Positions 1 through 8,532 of a stretch of DNA of 53,299 nt are shown here, one piece after another. The notes under the pieces are model-generated. The model searched no databases. It worked only from the letters and a program-made list of their open reading frames with translations, and was not told the origin of the DNA. The DNA lies in NCBI RefSeq assembly GCF_000733295.1, contig NZ_JPMI01000203.1, positions 1 to 53,299 on the forward strand, given 5' to 3'. A program made the translations under genes and the position numbers. The DNA is from Archangium violaceum Cb vi76. Its GTDB lineage: Bacteria > Myxococcota > Myxococcia > Myxococcales > Myxococcaceae. Numbering within the stretch: position 1 is the stretch's first letter; the number at the start of each line of letters is the position of its first letter.

Positions 1-267
1 GACGCTGTAGACGGGACCGCCGGCTCCCGCGGCGGCAATGGCCCGGGACACCTGGCGCAGGGCCGTGCGGGCCTCCTCGTTGGCATCCGACAGCAGCTGC
101 TGGTTGCGCCGCATGCGTCCGGCCGCCAGCAACACCGCCACGGCGGCGCCCAGCATCACGATGCCGAGCGCCGCGCTGAGCAACAGCTCCACCAGGGTGA
201 GTCCCCGCGCGGAGCGCCGCCTCCGGGCGAGCCTCAGCGGGTCAGGAGTGCGCTGGTGACGACGCAT
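1..267 (-). CDS. PilW-like minor pilin, N-terminal part (runs off the window)
   Basis: Only the first 89 codons are in the window. ATG at 267 reads a basic leader followed by a type III prepilin site RG|LTLVELLL, with Glu at +5 of the mature protein and then a hydrophobic helix (roughly residues 23-45). Such proteins are processed by PilD and join the type IV pilus tip or priming complex. The gene starts inside the preceding pilV-like gene (34 bp overlap), so the two are probably co-translated. Its position after pilY1 and a PilV-like gene fits the minor-pilin/PilY1 clusters known in Myxococcus. The PilW assignment rests on gene order and N-terminus only, because the C-terminal part is missing. 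Confidence 0.8.
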   Translation of the reverse strand, partial: MRRHQRTPDPLRLARRRRSARGLTLVELLLSAALGIVMLGAAVAVLLAAGRMRRNQQLLSDANEEARTALRQVSRAIAAAGAGGPVYSV

Positions 268-803
268 TGGGTATCGCCCTCTCTGAGGTTCTCGCACGTG
301 CCGTCCGTGGCGTGGCTGACCGCCACGAAGACCCGCCAGAGGTCTCCCTGGGCGGTCCCGTCGACGACCCGCTCGAAGCGCACGTGGCGGCGGTACTGGC
401 AGGTGGGGTGGAAGCCTTCCTCCGGCATTCCGGTCTTCCTGCACGGACGGCCGTAGATGTCCACCCAGCCCACCAACTCCGGTTTGGTGCCGTTGCACAG
501 CTCCGCGATGGTGGCGGGGAGCAGGGTGCCGAACGCCTCCTGGCAATCCAGGAGCGTTCCATCGTGGACGAAGGTGGCGCCGTTGGCCTCCGGGCGCAGC
601 TTCGGCTTGAGGTCACCGAGCACCAGCGCGTCCACCCGTTGCTGTGCCAGACGCATGGCCATGTGGTGGCGGTAGGAGCGGCTGGAGGCGCGGGCGGCGA
701 GGGTGTTGGCCGATACGAGCGCCAACATCGCCACCGCCACCAGCGTCATGCCGACCATCACCTCGACCAGCGTCATCCCTCGAGGGTGTCTCTGCGCACG
801 CAT
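234..803 (-). CDS. PilV-like type IV pilus minor pilin
   Basis: 189 aa. The N-terminus has a short basic leader and the prepilin peptidase site RG|MTLVEVMVG, with Glu at mature position 5, followed by one hydrophobic helix (about residues 10-32) that anchors the pilin before assembly. The remaining residues form a Cys-containing globular head (Cys in LLDCQEA, AELCNG, RPCRKT and TCQYRR). It begins 7 bp after the pilY1 stop and overlaps the next pilin-like gene by 34 bp, so it belongs to one operon. The PilV label comes from the TLVEVMV start and gene order. It could equally be called PilX or FimU. Confidence 0.82.
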   Translation of the reverse strand: MRAQRHPRGMTLVEVMVGMTLVAVAMLALVSANTLAARASSRSYRHHMAMRLAQQRVDALVLGDLKPKLRPEANGATFVHDGTLLDCQEAFGTLLPATIAELCNGTKPELVGWVDIYGRPCRKTGMPEEGFHPTCQYRRHVRFERVVDGTAQGDLWRVFVAVSHATDGTCENLREGDTQCVVTSALLTR

Positions 804-810
804 GCTTCAC

Positions 811-3800
811 CTACTCCGCGAGTGCACGGCCCAGGTCCAGCCAGGAGCCGATCCGCGCCGGCGTCCGCTTCCCGGGGAGGCCCGAGCCCGGCACGCTGCC
901 GGCGGGCTTCTGCTCCCCGGTGCTCTCCAGGCCCACCATGCTCTGGGTGATGATGGTGCCGTCTGGCAGCACCAGACTGCCGGCCGCCGCCTTGCCGCTG
1001 GCGCTCTTGTAGCCCTCGTCCGTTTTCGACTTGCGCAGGTCGCGCACGCGGGTGTGGCCCGCCATGTCCGACTTGAAGGGGTTGTTCTCGGTGGTGCCAA
1101 AGGCCGTGGTGAGCACGATCTGGCTGTCGACGATCTTCGGCGAGCCAACGGCGCGCTCCTTCTCGTCCAGCTCGAAGTAGAAGGCCGCCGCCTGCTTCGC
1201 GTTGCCCCACCGGGTCATGTCGGACGCCGTCGTGGGAGAGACGGAGCTCACCTTGTCGTAGGTGAGCTGGTTGCGGATCTTCACGTCCTCCGGGCTGGAG
1301 GCCACCACGTACACGCGGCCCTTGATGTTGGGGTTCGTCGTGAGCACCCAGTCCGGGCCCGCCGTGCCGAACACGAGCGCCAGCTTGCCCGCGGCCGCCT
1401 GGCCCACGCTCATCTTCGAGAAGAGGCTGTCGGCGGCCATCTCATAGGGCAGCCGCATGATGGCGGGCACCGTGCTGATGGGGTGCTGGGGATTGTCCGT
1501 GGAGAACAGGGGGTAGCTGCCGCCGCTCCCAGTGGTGAAGGCATTGAGGTTGGCGCCGGTGCGGATGTCCAGCTCCCAGAGCCGGCCCTCCATGTCTCCC
1601 ACGTATACGCGATCCATGGAGCCGTCGTTGTCCATGTCCAGCGTGGAGGTGCCACCCGGCACGGAGTTGGACGTGCTGGCGCCGTAGGGCCGCTCCCACT
1701 GCCAGAGCTTGCGGCCCGTGCCCGAGTCCAGGGCGAACACATGCAGCTGCTGCGCCCCCGTCGTCGCGCCGTTGGTGGCGACGATGAGCTGGAAGGTGGG
1801 CACGTTGCCCCGGCGCACCGGCACCAGGTTCATCGCCAGCGAGTCTCCGAAGTCCCTGTAGTTGTAGGGACCCGAGATCCGCGCGCCATCCAGCTCGGTG
1901 TAGTTGGGAACGGGTCCCCCCTGGCGGTCCGACCACCGGAAGGCCGTGTTCTTGTCGGCCTCGGGATCATCGAAGTTGTCCTGGTCCGCCGTCACATCCC
2001 ACAGCACGGTGGGGAAGCGGGGATCCGTCACGTCCAGCGCGAACATCTCCCCACCCAGGCGGCCCGAGCCGGAGACGAGCACCGTGCGCCAACGGAAGAT
2101 GCCCGTGTTGCGCTCGTCCGGATCCAGCACGCCGTTGCGGTTGACGTCCTCGTAGTCCACGTACACGTCGGAGACCACCGGCGAGATGTCCACCCGCGCG
2201 TCGTTGGTCCGCAGGCGCGACAGCTGGCCCTTGGGGATGAAGGACCACAGCTCGGTACCCGCGGCGGGCGCCGTCCGGCCGGGGATGGGGCCGCGCAGGT
2301 AGATGGCGTGCAGCTGACCATCCAACCCGCCGATGTAGGCCATGTCCGGGCGCTGGATCTGGATGTAGTCGCTGCGGCCCACCACCGCCGCGCTCGCGTG
2401 GTCCAGACCGCCGAGCGTCGAGCGGACCTCGCCGAACTGGCGGTTGTCGCACTTCGCCTCGGTGGGCTCCAGGTCGTCGTACGGGGTGCTGTCCGTCCGA
2501 TCATGCGCCACGCAGAAGCCCCGCACCCGCTGCAGGAAGTGCTGGCTGGTGTGGATGTGCTCGTTGAGCAGCGCCGCCAGCGCCGTGTCCACGATGCCAT
2601 CCCCGTCCGGATCCAACACGCTCGCGCCCGCGGCGTTGCGGTCCAGCCCGATGGCCTCCTGGAGATCGCACACGTTGCGCAGCTTCCCGGTCTCGGGCTC
2701 ATCCTGGCAGCCCGCCCGGAGCTCGCTCAGCTTGAAGTCCACCTTCTTGAGCCCTTCCTGGTTCGTTCCCAGGACGGTGAAGATCTCGCGCTCGCCCGGC
2801 TTGGGCATGCGCGCGGCGGCCTCCCACTCGGCGTCGGCGGCGAAGCTCTGCTTGCCCTCGATGTCGGTGGACAGGATGGAGCGGAAGCGGCCCTCGACAT
2901 AGGGGAAGATCCAGTCCGCGCCCTTGGCGCCCATCTGGAAGTTGATGCGCTCGGGGAAGTGGGCCGGGGGAGGGGTATCCAGGAAGGTGCCCGACAGCAC
3001 GCGCACCTTGTCCACCGTGCCATCCTCCTTGTAGGTGATGTCCGCCACGGGCTCGGCGCGGCTGGTCTCCAGCGAGCTGGGCTTGTAGGCGAGGTTGAGC
3101 AGCGTGTTGAGCACCACGCGGTTGCCGGCCGTCGAGCCCGCGAAGCTGTGTCCGGCCAGGTAGAGGATGTTGCCCTTCTGGCGGTTGTTGTCCTTCGGGC
3201 GGGAGATGTACAGGTCCCACCCGTTCTTGGCGGCATTGCTGGTGGACTTCGTGGTGATCATCCGCAGGGTGCCGTCGCCGTACTCCTTGCCCGCGCGCAC
3301 CCGGAAGCCCTCGACGAGGCCCGAGGTGATGACGAACGGGTAGTCACCCTTCTGGCTGAAGAGGTCCCCGTAGTTGCGGAAGATGTAGCAGTCCCCGCTG
3401 GCGCCCGGATCCGAGCAGTCCTGCCCGTTGGTCGCGAAGCCACCGCCGCCGGTGAGCTCACCGGTGCCCATGGTCTGCAGGCCATCGCCCACCGCCTGCT
3501 CGGGGGTGCGCTTGGACATGAACTGCGTGGGCTCGTTGTCGTCGTAGTGGGTGCGCCGCCTGTCGTCGGGGCGGTAGCTGTCCTCGTACGTCTGGATGGA
3601 CGCGCACTCGTTGAAGATGCTGTTCCCGAGGTCGGCGAAGTGGGCGATGTTGTCCAGGGCCTGCTTGAGCTTCGCCTGCTCCCGCGTGTTTCCCTCCCAG
3701 TGCGGCGCCCACATGACCTTGTAGTAGGTCTTGTTCGGCATGGTCGGATCCGGCGCGTAGTTGAGCTTGCCCCGGGGGTGCGTGCCGTCGTCGATGAGAT

Positions 3801-4584
3801 CCCGCTCCTGGTGGAGTACGTCGAAGATCTTCCCGTGGCTCTCGAAGGTGCCCTCGGCGCCCTCGAAGTTCAGGCCGGCGTTGAAGAGGTACTGGCGCAG
3901 GATGCCCACCGAGCCGCCGCTGCCCTCGACGAGCGCGATGGGCGGGGGGACCTCGTTCATGATGCGGGCGATGGGCGCCACGAAGGCATTGTTGGCCTTG
4001 TGCACCCGGACGTAGAAGCCCGTGCCCGGGCCGCAGTTGGGGTCGGGGGTTCCTTCCGGGCCCTTGAACTTCGCGAAGTCCGGATCCTCCTTCAGCAGCC
4101 TGACGGCCTTGGCCGCCTCGGACGCCTCGATGATGAAGGGCCCGCCCATGTAGCGCATCCGCTTCACGGTGCCCTTCACCCGGAACGTGTTCTCGCCCAT
4201 GCCGTTCGGGGCGCCGCGGGTGTCGAACGTGTCGAACTCATTGATGAACTCGCCGGTCGAGTTGTTCAGCAGCGACACGGGCCAGCCACTCTCCTTGGCC
4301 ACCTCCATGTCGCAACCGTCGATGTGGACCGCCGTGTCCACCGAGTTCTTGCACCGGTGGTGGCTCGTCTTCGTGGGCTGCACCGCCCAGTAGACCGTCA
4401 CTCCCTTCTGCAGGAACCGGTAGATGAGCCCATACGCGGCCACCGAGCCGCATTGGGTCTGATATGCCCGTTGCATCGGAATGATGAGCGAGCCCTGTTC
4501 GAAGCGGACATCCGTTGCGCCTGCAACGAATGGCAACGTCATGAGGCACAGGACGACGAGGGGGCGAATGCGCAAAGCTTTCAT
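811..4584 (-). CDS. pilY1: PilY1-family type IV pilus tip adhesin
   Basis: 1257 aa from the ATG at 4584, chosen because GGAGG lies 10 nt upstream and it opens a clear Sec signal peptide (MKALRIRPLVVLCLMTLPFVAGA). An open frame continues upstream of it but looks non-coding. The N-terminal half has no obvious VWA MIDAS motif and is Cys-containing. The C-terminal half looks like the PilY1 beta-propeller. Asp-rich calcium-loop-like segments occur near residue 658 (DPDGDGIVD), 818 (NRNGVLDPDE) and 988 (LDMDNDGSMD). PilY1 caps the pilus with minor pilins, promotes extension and acts in adhesion. The minor pilin genes follow directly, as in the several PilY1 clusters known in Myxococcus. Confidence 0.85.
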   Translation of the reverse strand: MKALRIRPLVVLCLMTLPFVAGATDVRFEQGSLIIPMQRAYQTQCGSVAAYGLIYRFLQKGVTVYWAVQPTKTSHHRCKNSVDTAVHIDGCDMEVAKESGWPVSLLNNSTGEFINEFDTFDTRGAPNGMGENTFRVKGTVKRMRYMGGPFIIEASEAAKAVRLLKEDPDFAKFKGPEGTPDPNCGPGTGFYVRVHKANNAFVAPIARIMNEVPPPIALVEGSGGSVGILRQYLFNAGLNFEGAEGTFESHGKIFDVLHQERDLIDDGTHPRGKLNYAPDPTMPNKTYYKVMWAPHWEGNTREQAKLKQALDNIAHFADLGNSIFNECASIQTYEDSYRPDDRRRTHYDDNEPTQFMSKRTPEQAVGDGLQTMGTGELTGGGGFATNGQDCSDPGASGDCYIFRNYGDLFSQKGDYPFVITSGLVEGFRVRAGKEYGDGTLRMITTKSTSNAAKNGWDLYISRPKDNNRQKGNILYLAGHSFAGSTAGNRVVLNTLLNLAYKPSSLETSRAEPVADITYKEDGTVDKVRVLSGTFLDTPPPAHFPERINFQMGAKGADWIFPYVEGRFRSILSTDIEGKQSFAADAEWEAAARMPKPGEREIFTVLGTNQEGLKKVDFKLSELRAGCQDEPETGKLRNVCDLQEAIGLDRNAAGASVLDPDGDGIVDTALAALLNEHIHTSQHFLQRVRGFCVAHDRTDSTPYDDLEPTEAKCDNRQFGEVRSTLGGLDHASAAVVGRSDYIQIQRPDMAYIGGLDGQLHAIYLRGPIPGRTAPAAGTELWSFIPKGQLSRLRTNDARVDISPVVSDVYVDYEDVNRNGVLDPDERNTGIFRWRTVLVSGSGRLGGEMFALDVTDPRFPTVLWDVTADQDNFDDPEADKNTAFRWSDRQGGPVPNYTELDGARISGPYNYRDFGDSLAMNLVPVRRGNVPTFQLIVATNGATTGAQQLHVFALDSGTGRKLWQWERPYGASTSNSVPGGTSTLDMDNDGSMDRVYVGDMEGRLWELDIRTGANLNAFTTGSGGSYPLFSTDNPQHPISTVPAIMRLPYEMAADSLFSKMSVGQAAAGKLALVFGTAGPDWVLTTNPNIKGRVYVVASSPEDVKIRNQLTYDKVSSVSPTTASDMTRWGNAKQAAAFYFELDEKERAVGSPKIVDSQIVLTTAFGTTENNPFKSDMAGHTRVRDLRKSKTDEGYKSASGKAAAGSLVLPDGTIITQSMVGLESTGEQKPAGSVPGSGLPGKRTPARIGSWLDLGRALAE

Positions 4585-4786
4585 CCGTGTCTGTCCTCCA
4601 GAAGGGGGCCGACGAGGGGACGCCGGTCGACGTTCAGGGGTAGGCGCAGATCCCACGGGGGTGGCTCTGCGCTTATCTGCGGCAGGGTAGCATACTGGAA
4701 GAAAAACTGACAAAAGACTACAAGTAAGAGATGCGGGAGACTCGCCCCCCTACGGGATTTCCTGTATTTTTCTTGGGCTCCAAGAA

Positions 4787-6229
4787 ATGGTGATGAGTCA
4801 GGACATCCAGGCGCTTTTCTGGTCCTACGGATATGTCGGGGTTTGTGTCGCAGCGGGGGAGCTGGCCCTGCGGCTGGGCCTGTCGAGAGAGCTCGCGCGG
4901 AAGATCATCCACGTGGGTGTGGGCTTCTGGATCTTCGGGACGCTGGGGCTCTTCGAGAGCCGGGAGTTCGCGGTGGTGCCGTCGGCCACGGCGGCGGTGG
5001 CGAATTTGTACATCCACCGCAAGCGGCTGCTGAAGTCGGTGGAGGCCGAGCCCGACAACCTGGGCACGTTCTGGTTTCCGGTGGCCTACTCGGTGCTGGT
5101 GTGGCTGGCGTGGGACAGGCCGGCGGTGGCGGCGGGAGGAGTCATGGCCATGGCGGTGGGAGATGCCGTGGCCTCGCTGGTGGGCCGGCGTTTCGGGCGC
5201 CACCGGTACGAGACCTTTCACGGGGAGCACAAGAGCCTGGAGGGCTCGCTGGCCCTGTGCGCGAGCACCTTCGTGGCCGTGCTGGCCGTGCTGACGTGGA
5301 TGCCGGGGGTGGCGCCGGACATGCCGCGGGTGCCGCTGGCCCTGCTGTGCGCCGTGGTGGCCACCTGTGCCGAGGCGCTCGGCACGAAGGGACGGGACAA
5401 CCTCTGGGTGCCGCTGTCCGCGGGGGCCGTCCTCTACCTGGTGCCGTCCACGCATGCGTGGGGACTGGGAGTGGGAGCCTGCATCGCCCTGGCCATCGGC
5501 GTGCTGTCGTGGGCCCGGGGCTCGCTGAGCCCGAGTGGTGTGCTGGGGGCTCTCCTCGTCGGCACGCCCGTCTTCGGGCTGGCGGGGGCGGTGGGGGCCG
5601 CGGCGCTGCTCGGCTTCTTCATCTCCTCGAGCCTGCTCTCCAAGGCGTTCCGGGCCCGGAAGGCCGGCGTGGAGGAGGAGTACGCCAAGACGGGGACGAG
5701 GGATCTGGGACAGGCGCTGGCCAACGGAGGCGTGGCCGCGGTGGCGGCGGTGCTGCTGGGCGTCACCGGAGACGCGCGCTACTCGCTGGCCATGTTGGGG
5801 GCCCTGGTCGCGGCCAACGCGGACACGTGGGCCACGGAACTGGGGGTGCTCTCGCGCTCGCCGCCGAGGCTCGTCACCACGTTGCGGCAGGTTCCGCCCG
5901 GTACGTCCGGCGCCGTGTCGGGAGCCGGGCTGCTGGCCTCCACCGCGGGCGCCGCGTTCGTGGGAGGCGTGGCCGTGCTCGCGGGAGCACCGGTGGCGCT
6001 CGTTCCGTGGCTCGTGCTGGCGGGAGTGGCGGGCTCGCTGGTGGACAGCCTGCTGGGCGCCACGGTGCAGGACGTGCGCTGGTGCGACGCCTGTGGGCGG
6101 GAGACCGAGCGCAGGGTGCACCGGTGCGGACGCCCCGCGCGGCCCCTGCGTGGCTTTTCCTGGCTGGGCAATGACACCGTCAACGTGGTGGCCACGGCCG
6201 CGGGCGCCCTGGTGGCGTTCTGGGCATAG
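4787..6229 (+). CDS. Fused phytol/dolichol kinase-like and DUF92 (VTE6-like) membrane protein
   Basis: 480 aa, multi-pass. Residues about 1-215 resemble the polyprenol/phytol kinase family (SEC59/VTE5): an RKIIHVGVGFW segment and a CTP-site-like run GDAVASLVGRRFG...HKSLEGS. Residues about 235-480 are DUF92/TMEM19-like, with GTSGAVS, ADTWATELG, SLVDSLLGAT and NDTVN, plus a CDACG...CG pair. In plants and cyanobacteria VTE5 phosphorylates phytol and the DUF92 protein VTE6 phosphorylates phytyl-phosphate. One polypeptide may therefore convert an isoprenoid alcohol to its diphosphate; this is inferred. Start is ATG 4787, or ATG 4793; neither has a strong ribosome site. It is divergent from pilY1. 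Confidence 0.78.
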   Translation: MVMSQDIQALFWSYGYVGVCVAAGELALRLGLSRELARKIIHVGVGFWIFGTLGLFESREFAVVPSATAAVANLYIHRKRLLKSVEAEPDNLGTFWFPVAYSVLVWLAWDRPAVAAGGVMAMAVGDAVASLVGRRFGRHRYETFHGEHKSLEGSLALCASTFVAVLAVLTWMPGVAPDMPRVPLALLCAVVATCAEALGTKGRDNLWVPLSAGAVLYLVPSTHAWGLGVGACIALAIGVLSWARGSLSPSGVLGALLVGTPVFGLAGAVGAAALLGFFISSSLLSKAFRARKAGVEEEYAKTGTRDLGQALANGGVAAVAAVLLGVTGDARYSLAMLGALVAANADTWATELGVLSRSPPRLVTTLRQVPPGTSGAVSGAGLLASTAGAAFVGGVAVLAGAPVALVPWLVLAGVAGSLVDSLLGATVQDVRWCDACGRETERRVHRCGRPARPLRGFSWLGNDTVNVVATAAGALVAFWA

Positions 6230-6243
6230 CGCGTGAGGGGAAT

Positions 6244-6312
6244 TGGACCGACCGGGAGTCGAACCCGGCACATCAGGCGTGCAAAGCCCGATTCCGCCCC
6301 GGCGGCCAGCCC
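6244..6312 (-). tRNA. tRNA-Ala(UGC)-like, degenerate
   Basis: 69 nt and the last member of a four-gene array. The acceptor pairs only with wobbles (GGGCTGG with TCGGTCC) and the D-arm region is shortened to about 15 nt. The anticodon arm is CGGGC/GCCTG around TTTGCAC, giving UGC with U33. The T-arm is good: CCGGG-TTCGACT-CCCGG. The discriminator is A and CCA is not encoded. The weak acceptor and short D-arm suggest a pseudo-tRNA or unusual tRNA. It ends 14 bp from the convergent DUF92 gene. Confidence 0.5.
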
Positions 6313-6332
6313 GAAAGAATGGGGAAGGAGAG

Positions 6333-6403
6333 TGGAGTCACCGGGAGTCGCACCCGGATCTCCGCCTTGCGATGGCGGCATCTTCCTGTTGGACGATGAC
6401 CCC
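6333..6403 (-). tRNA. tRNA-Ala(CGC)-like
   Basis: 71 nt. Acceptor GGGGTCA/TGACTCC has 7 pairs including one wobble. The D-arm is weak (3 pairs) but keeps GG in its loop. The anticodon arm is CCGCC/GGCGG with loop ATCGCAA, giving CGC and U33. The variable loop is 4 nt and the T-arm is CCGGG-TGCGACT-CCCGG, with G where T55 is expected. CCA is not encoded. Only 4 nt separate it from the next tRNA-like gene, so it is probably processed from one precursor. Confidence 0.55.
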
Positions 6404-6407
6404 AGAT

Positions 6408-6478
6408 TACGCGAGCAGGGAGTCGCACCCTGATCTCCGGTGTGTCGAACCGGTGCTCTGCTGTTGAGCTACACGCGT
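6408..6478 (-). tRNA. tRNA-Val(GAC)-like, atypical
   Basis: 71 nt. Acceptor ACGCGTG/CTCGCGT has one T-T mismatch. The D-arm is GCTC/GAGC with loop AACAGCA, which lacks the usual GG. The anticodon arm is CCGGT/ACCGG with loop TCGACAC, giving GAC but with C at position 33 instead of U. The variable loop is 4 nt and the T-arm is CAGGG-TGCGACT-CCCTG. CCA is not encoded. The fold is complete, but C33 and the altered T-loop make normal decoding doubtful. Confidence 0.55.
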
Positions 6479-6495
6479 GTCTGTCCATGGAACAT

Positions 6496-6566
6496 TAGGG
6501 ACGAGCAGACTCGAACTGCTGTCTCCCGCTTATCAGGCAGGTGCTCTACCTTTGAGCTACGCCCCT
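6496..6566 (-). tRNA. tRNA-Ile(GAU)
   Basis: 71 nt, the first and best-formed member of the array. Acceptor AGGGGCG/CGTCCCT (7 pairs, one wobble), then TA, D-arm GCTC/GAGC with loop AAAGGTA, anticodon arm CCTGC/GCGGG with loop CTGATAA (GAU, U33), 4-nt variable loop AGAC and T-arm AGCAG-TTCGAGT-CTGCT. The discriminator is A and CCA is not encoded. It is shorter than usual chromosomal tRNAs because the D-loop and variable loop are compact. The usual bacterial tRNA-Ile(GAU) sits in rRNA operons, so this is probably an extra copy. Confidence 0.72.
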
Positions 6567-6642
6567 TCGACAGTTGCTTCAACCGTCATGCGAAATCAGA
6601 CGCGGGAGGCCGCGCGTTCCTGACAGGTCCGCCGCGCCGTGC

Positions 6643-7620
6643 TCATCCAACGGGCGTAGGCCCTGGTGCGTCCCTGCCGGCGCGCAGCAGGTAGAGCCAG
6701 AAGAAGCCCCCCAGCGCGAGTCCCAGCGTGGCCTTCACCCACGAGGAGAAGAAGTCGCCGGGGGACACGAAGCCCTCCACCACGGCGATGAGGGCGAGGA
6801 AGGGCGCGCAGCCGAGCACCAGCTTCACGGCCTCGCGCCCCCGCAGCGCGAGCGCCTGTCCCCGGGGCAGCTCGCCCGGGTCGACGAGGGCCTGGCCCAC
6901 CATGAGCCCCGCGCCTCCGGCGATGACGATGATGGACAGCTCCACCGGCCCGTGGGCGGCGATGAAGTCGAACAGCTTCGCGCCCATGCCCTCGTGCACG
7001 CACAGGGCTGCCACCGAGCCCAGGTGCACGCCGTTGTTGATGAGCACGAACACCGTCCCCAGCCCCAGCAGGATGCCGGAGGCGAAGGTGACGATGGTCA
7101 CCGTGAGGTTGTTGGTGGCGATGCCCGAGGCCACCGCGTTGGGCGGCGACACCGTGAGGATGCCATCCGTCCACATCTCCTTGCGCGCGATGAAGTCGCG
7201 CAGGTGCTCGGGGACGAGCAGCTCCGCGCCGCGCGGCTCCAGCAACACCACCACCGCGCCCAGGAGGATTCCCAACAGGAAGAGGCCCGCGCTGGCGGCC
7301 ACGAAGGCCCCGTTGGCGCGCAGGGTGCGCGGGAAGTCCTGGCGGAAGAAGGCCAGGGTGGAGGCCAGCCGCTCGCGCGGCGGCTGGTAGATGGTGGCGT
7401 AGGCCTGGCCGCACAGCTGGTTGAGGAAGCGGTGCACGTCCGTGCCCGCGTAGAAGGTCTGGGCATGCGCCAGGTCCGCCGCCGCCCGGCGGTAGAGGAC
7501 ATCGAGCGTTCGCAGCTCTCCCAGCCGCAGGGTGCCCGCGCGCTGCCGGTCGAGCAGCTCCTTCAGGGCGTCCCAGTCGGGGCGGCGGCGGGTGACGAAG
7601 GCGGGCAGGGGAGCGGCCAC
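6643..7620 (-). CDS. SpoIIM-family (DUF95) integral membrane protein
   Basis: 325 aa with a GTG start one base after the stop of the upstream RDD gene, so the two are translated together. Residues 1-100 are soluble and helical (LYRRAAADLAHAQTFY, RFLNQLCGQAYATIY). About five membrane segments follow, starting at FVAASAGLFLLGILLGAVVV. The segment NNLTVTIVTFASGILLGLGT and the later HGPVELS motif are typical of the stage II sporulation protein M family. In Bacillus SpoIIM acts in septal peptidoglycan remodelling. In non-endospore formers the function is unknown, but pairing with an RDD protein is a common arrangement. Confidence 0.85.
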   Translation of the reverse strand: MAAPLPAFVTRRRPDWDALKELLDRQRAGTLRLGELRTLDVLYRRAAADLAHAQTFYAGTDVHRFLNQLCGQAYATIYQPPRERLASTLAFFRQDFPRTLRANGAFVAASAGLFLLGILLGAVVVLLEPRGAELLVPEHLRDFIARKEMWTDGILTVSPPNAVASGIATNNLTVTIVTFASGILLGLGTVFVLINNGVHLGSVAALCVHEGMGAKLFDFIAAHGPVELSIIVIAGGAGLMVGQALVDPGELPRGQALALRGREAVKLVLGCAPFLALIAVVEGFVSPGDFFSSWVKATLGLALGGFFWLYLLRAGRDAPGPTPVG

Positions 7621-7621
7621 G

Positions 7622-8386
7622 TCAGCGCTCCGCCTGGACGCGGGCCCTCAGGAAGGCCTCGGTGCTCTGGGCCGAGGCCAGCACGGTGGCGCGTCCGGCC
7701 TCGTCGAGCCCTCCGTAGCGCTCCACCAGCTTCGTCCCCAGTCGCGCCCGGGCCTGGGGTTCCAGCTCCGGCGCCCGGGTCAGGAAGGAGAGGATGAGCT
7801 CCACGTCCTCCGCGGTGAGCCGCTCGGAGTGGGTGGCGGTGGGCAGGGCCATGGCTCCCACGGTGGGCGCCGTGTACTTGTCCAGGTCGATTCGCTCCTC
7901 ACGCACCAGCAACGTGCCGGCGAGCAGATCTCCCAGCCTCCGGTGCTGGCGCGTCAGCAGCACGCTGAGGACGCCCACGGCGTAGACGAGCGGCAGCGAG
8001 TCCACCACGCGCACCAGGTTGCGCACCGCGCTCTCCAGCACGCCCACGGGCGAGCCATCCACGCGCACCACCCGGATGCCCATGAGGCGCTTGCCCGGCG
8101 TCTGCCCGCCCATGAGCACCTCGGCCGCCGTCCAGTACACCCACTGCGTGGCGAACACCCCCACCACCAGCAGCGTCTGCGCCAGGCCGGACAGTCCCTG
8201 GAAGAAGCCCACCACGTCACTCACCAGCAGCGTGAAGGTGAAGTAGGCGACGACCCAGAAGACGAAGAGGATGAAGAGATCGACCAGGTAGGCGAGGCAC
8301 CGGTAGCCGATGCCGGCCACGGGCAACGAGAGCGATACCCGCTCGGGCGTGGCGACGTCGAGGCTCGGGGAGGGGGCGGAGTTCAT
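7622..8386 (-). CDS. RDD family membrane protein
   Basis: 254 aa. The RDD core occupies about residues 22-170: YRCLAYLVDLFILFVFWVV (first helix with the conserved Asp), a second helix pair, then the GGQTPGKRLMGIRVVRVDG motif and the RHRRLGDLLAGTLLV ending typical of the family. A C-terminal soluble tail of about 80 residues is helical and charged. RDD proteins are small membrane proteins; some act as Na+/H+ antiporters and most are uncharacterised. The gene is immediately upstream of and coupled to the SpoIIM-family gene, with one base between stop and next start. Confidence 0.87.
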   Translation of the reverse strand: MNSAPSPSLDVATPERVSLSLPVAGIGYRCLAYLVDLFILFVFWVVAYFTFTLLVSDVVGFFQGLSGLAQTLLVVGVFATQWVYWTAAEVLMGGQTPGKRLMGIRVVRVDGSPVGVLESAVRNLVRVVDSLPLVYAVGVLSVLLTRQHRRLGDLLAGTLLVREERIDLDKYTAPTVGAMALPTATHSERLTAEDVELILSFLTRAPELEPQARARLGTKLVERYGGLDEAGRATVLASAQSTEAFLRARVQAER

Positions 8387-8532
8387 TCGTCCGGGAGATT
8401 ACCCGGAACACGCCTGGAGGTCCCCCAGGGCAGGCACCAGGGCGGGCACCCCATTGTCCCGGCCTCGCTGCACGCCAGGCCCGGGCGTGGTCAAGGTCAG
8501 AAGGAACCCTTCAATGCCACGGGGAGGCGGAC

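Noticed and set aside
703-4710. A 1335-codon open frame on the plus strand opposite pilY1
   Set aside because: It is the G/C-rich shadow of the real minus-strand gene. It lacks a ribosome site and a family pattern, while the minus frame has a signal peptide and PilY1 features.
6273-6488. A 71-codon frame over the tRNA-like array
   Set aside because: Its residues come from tRNA T-arm and anticodon-arm repeats, so it is not a protein gene.
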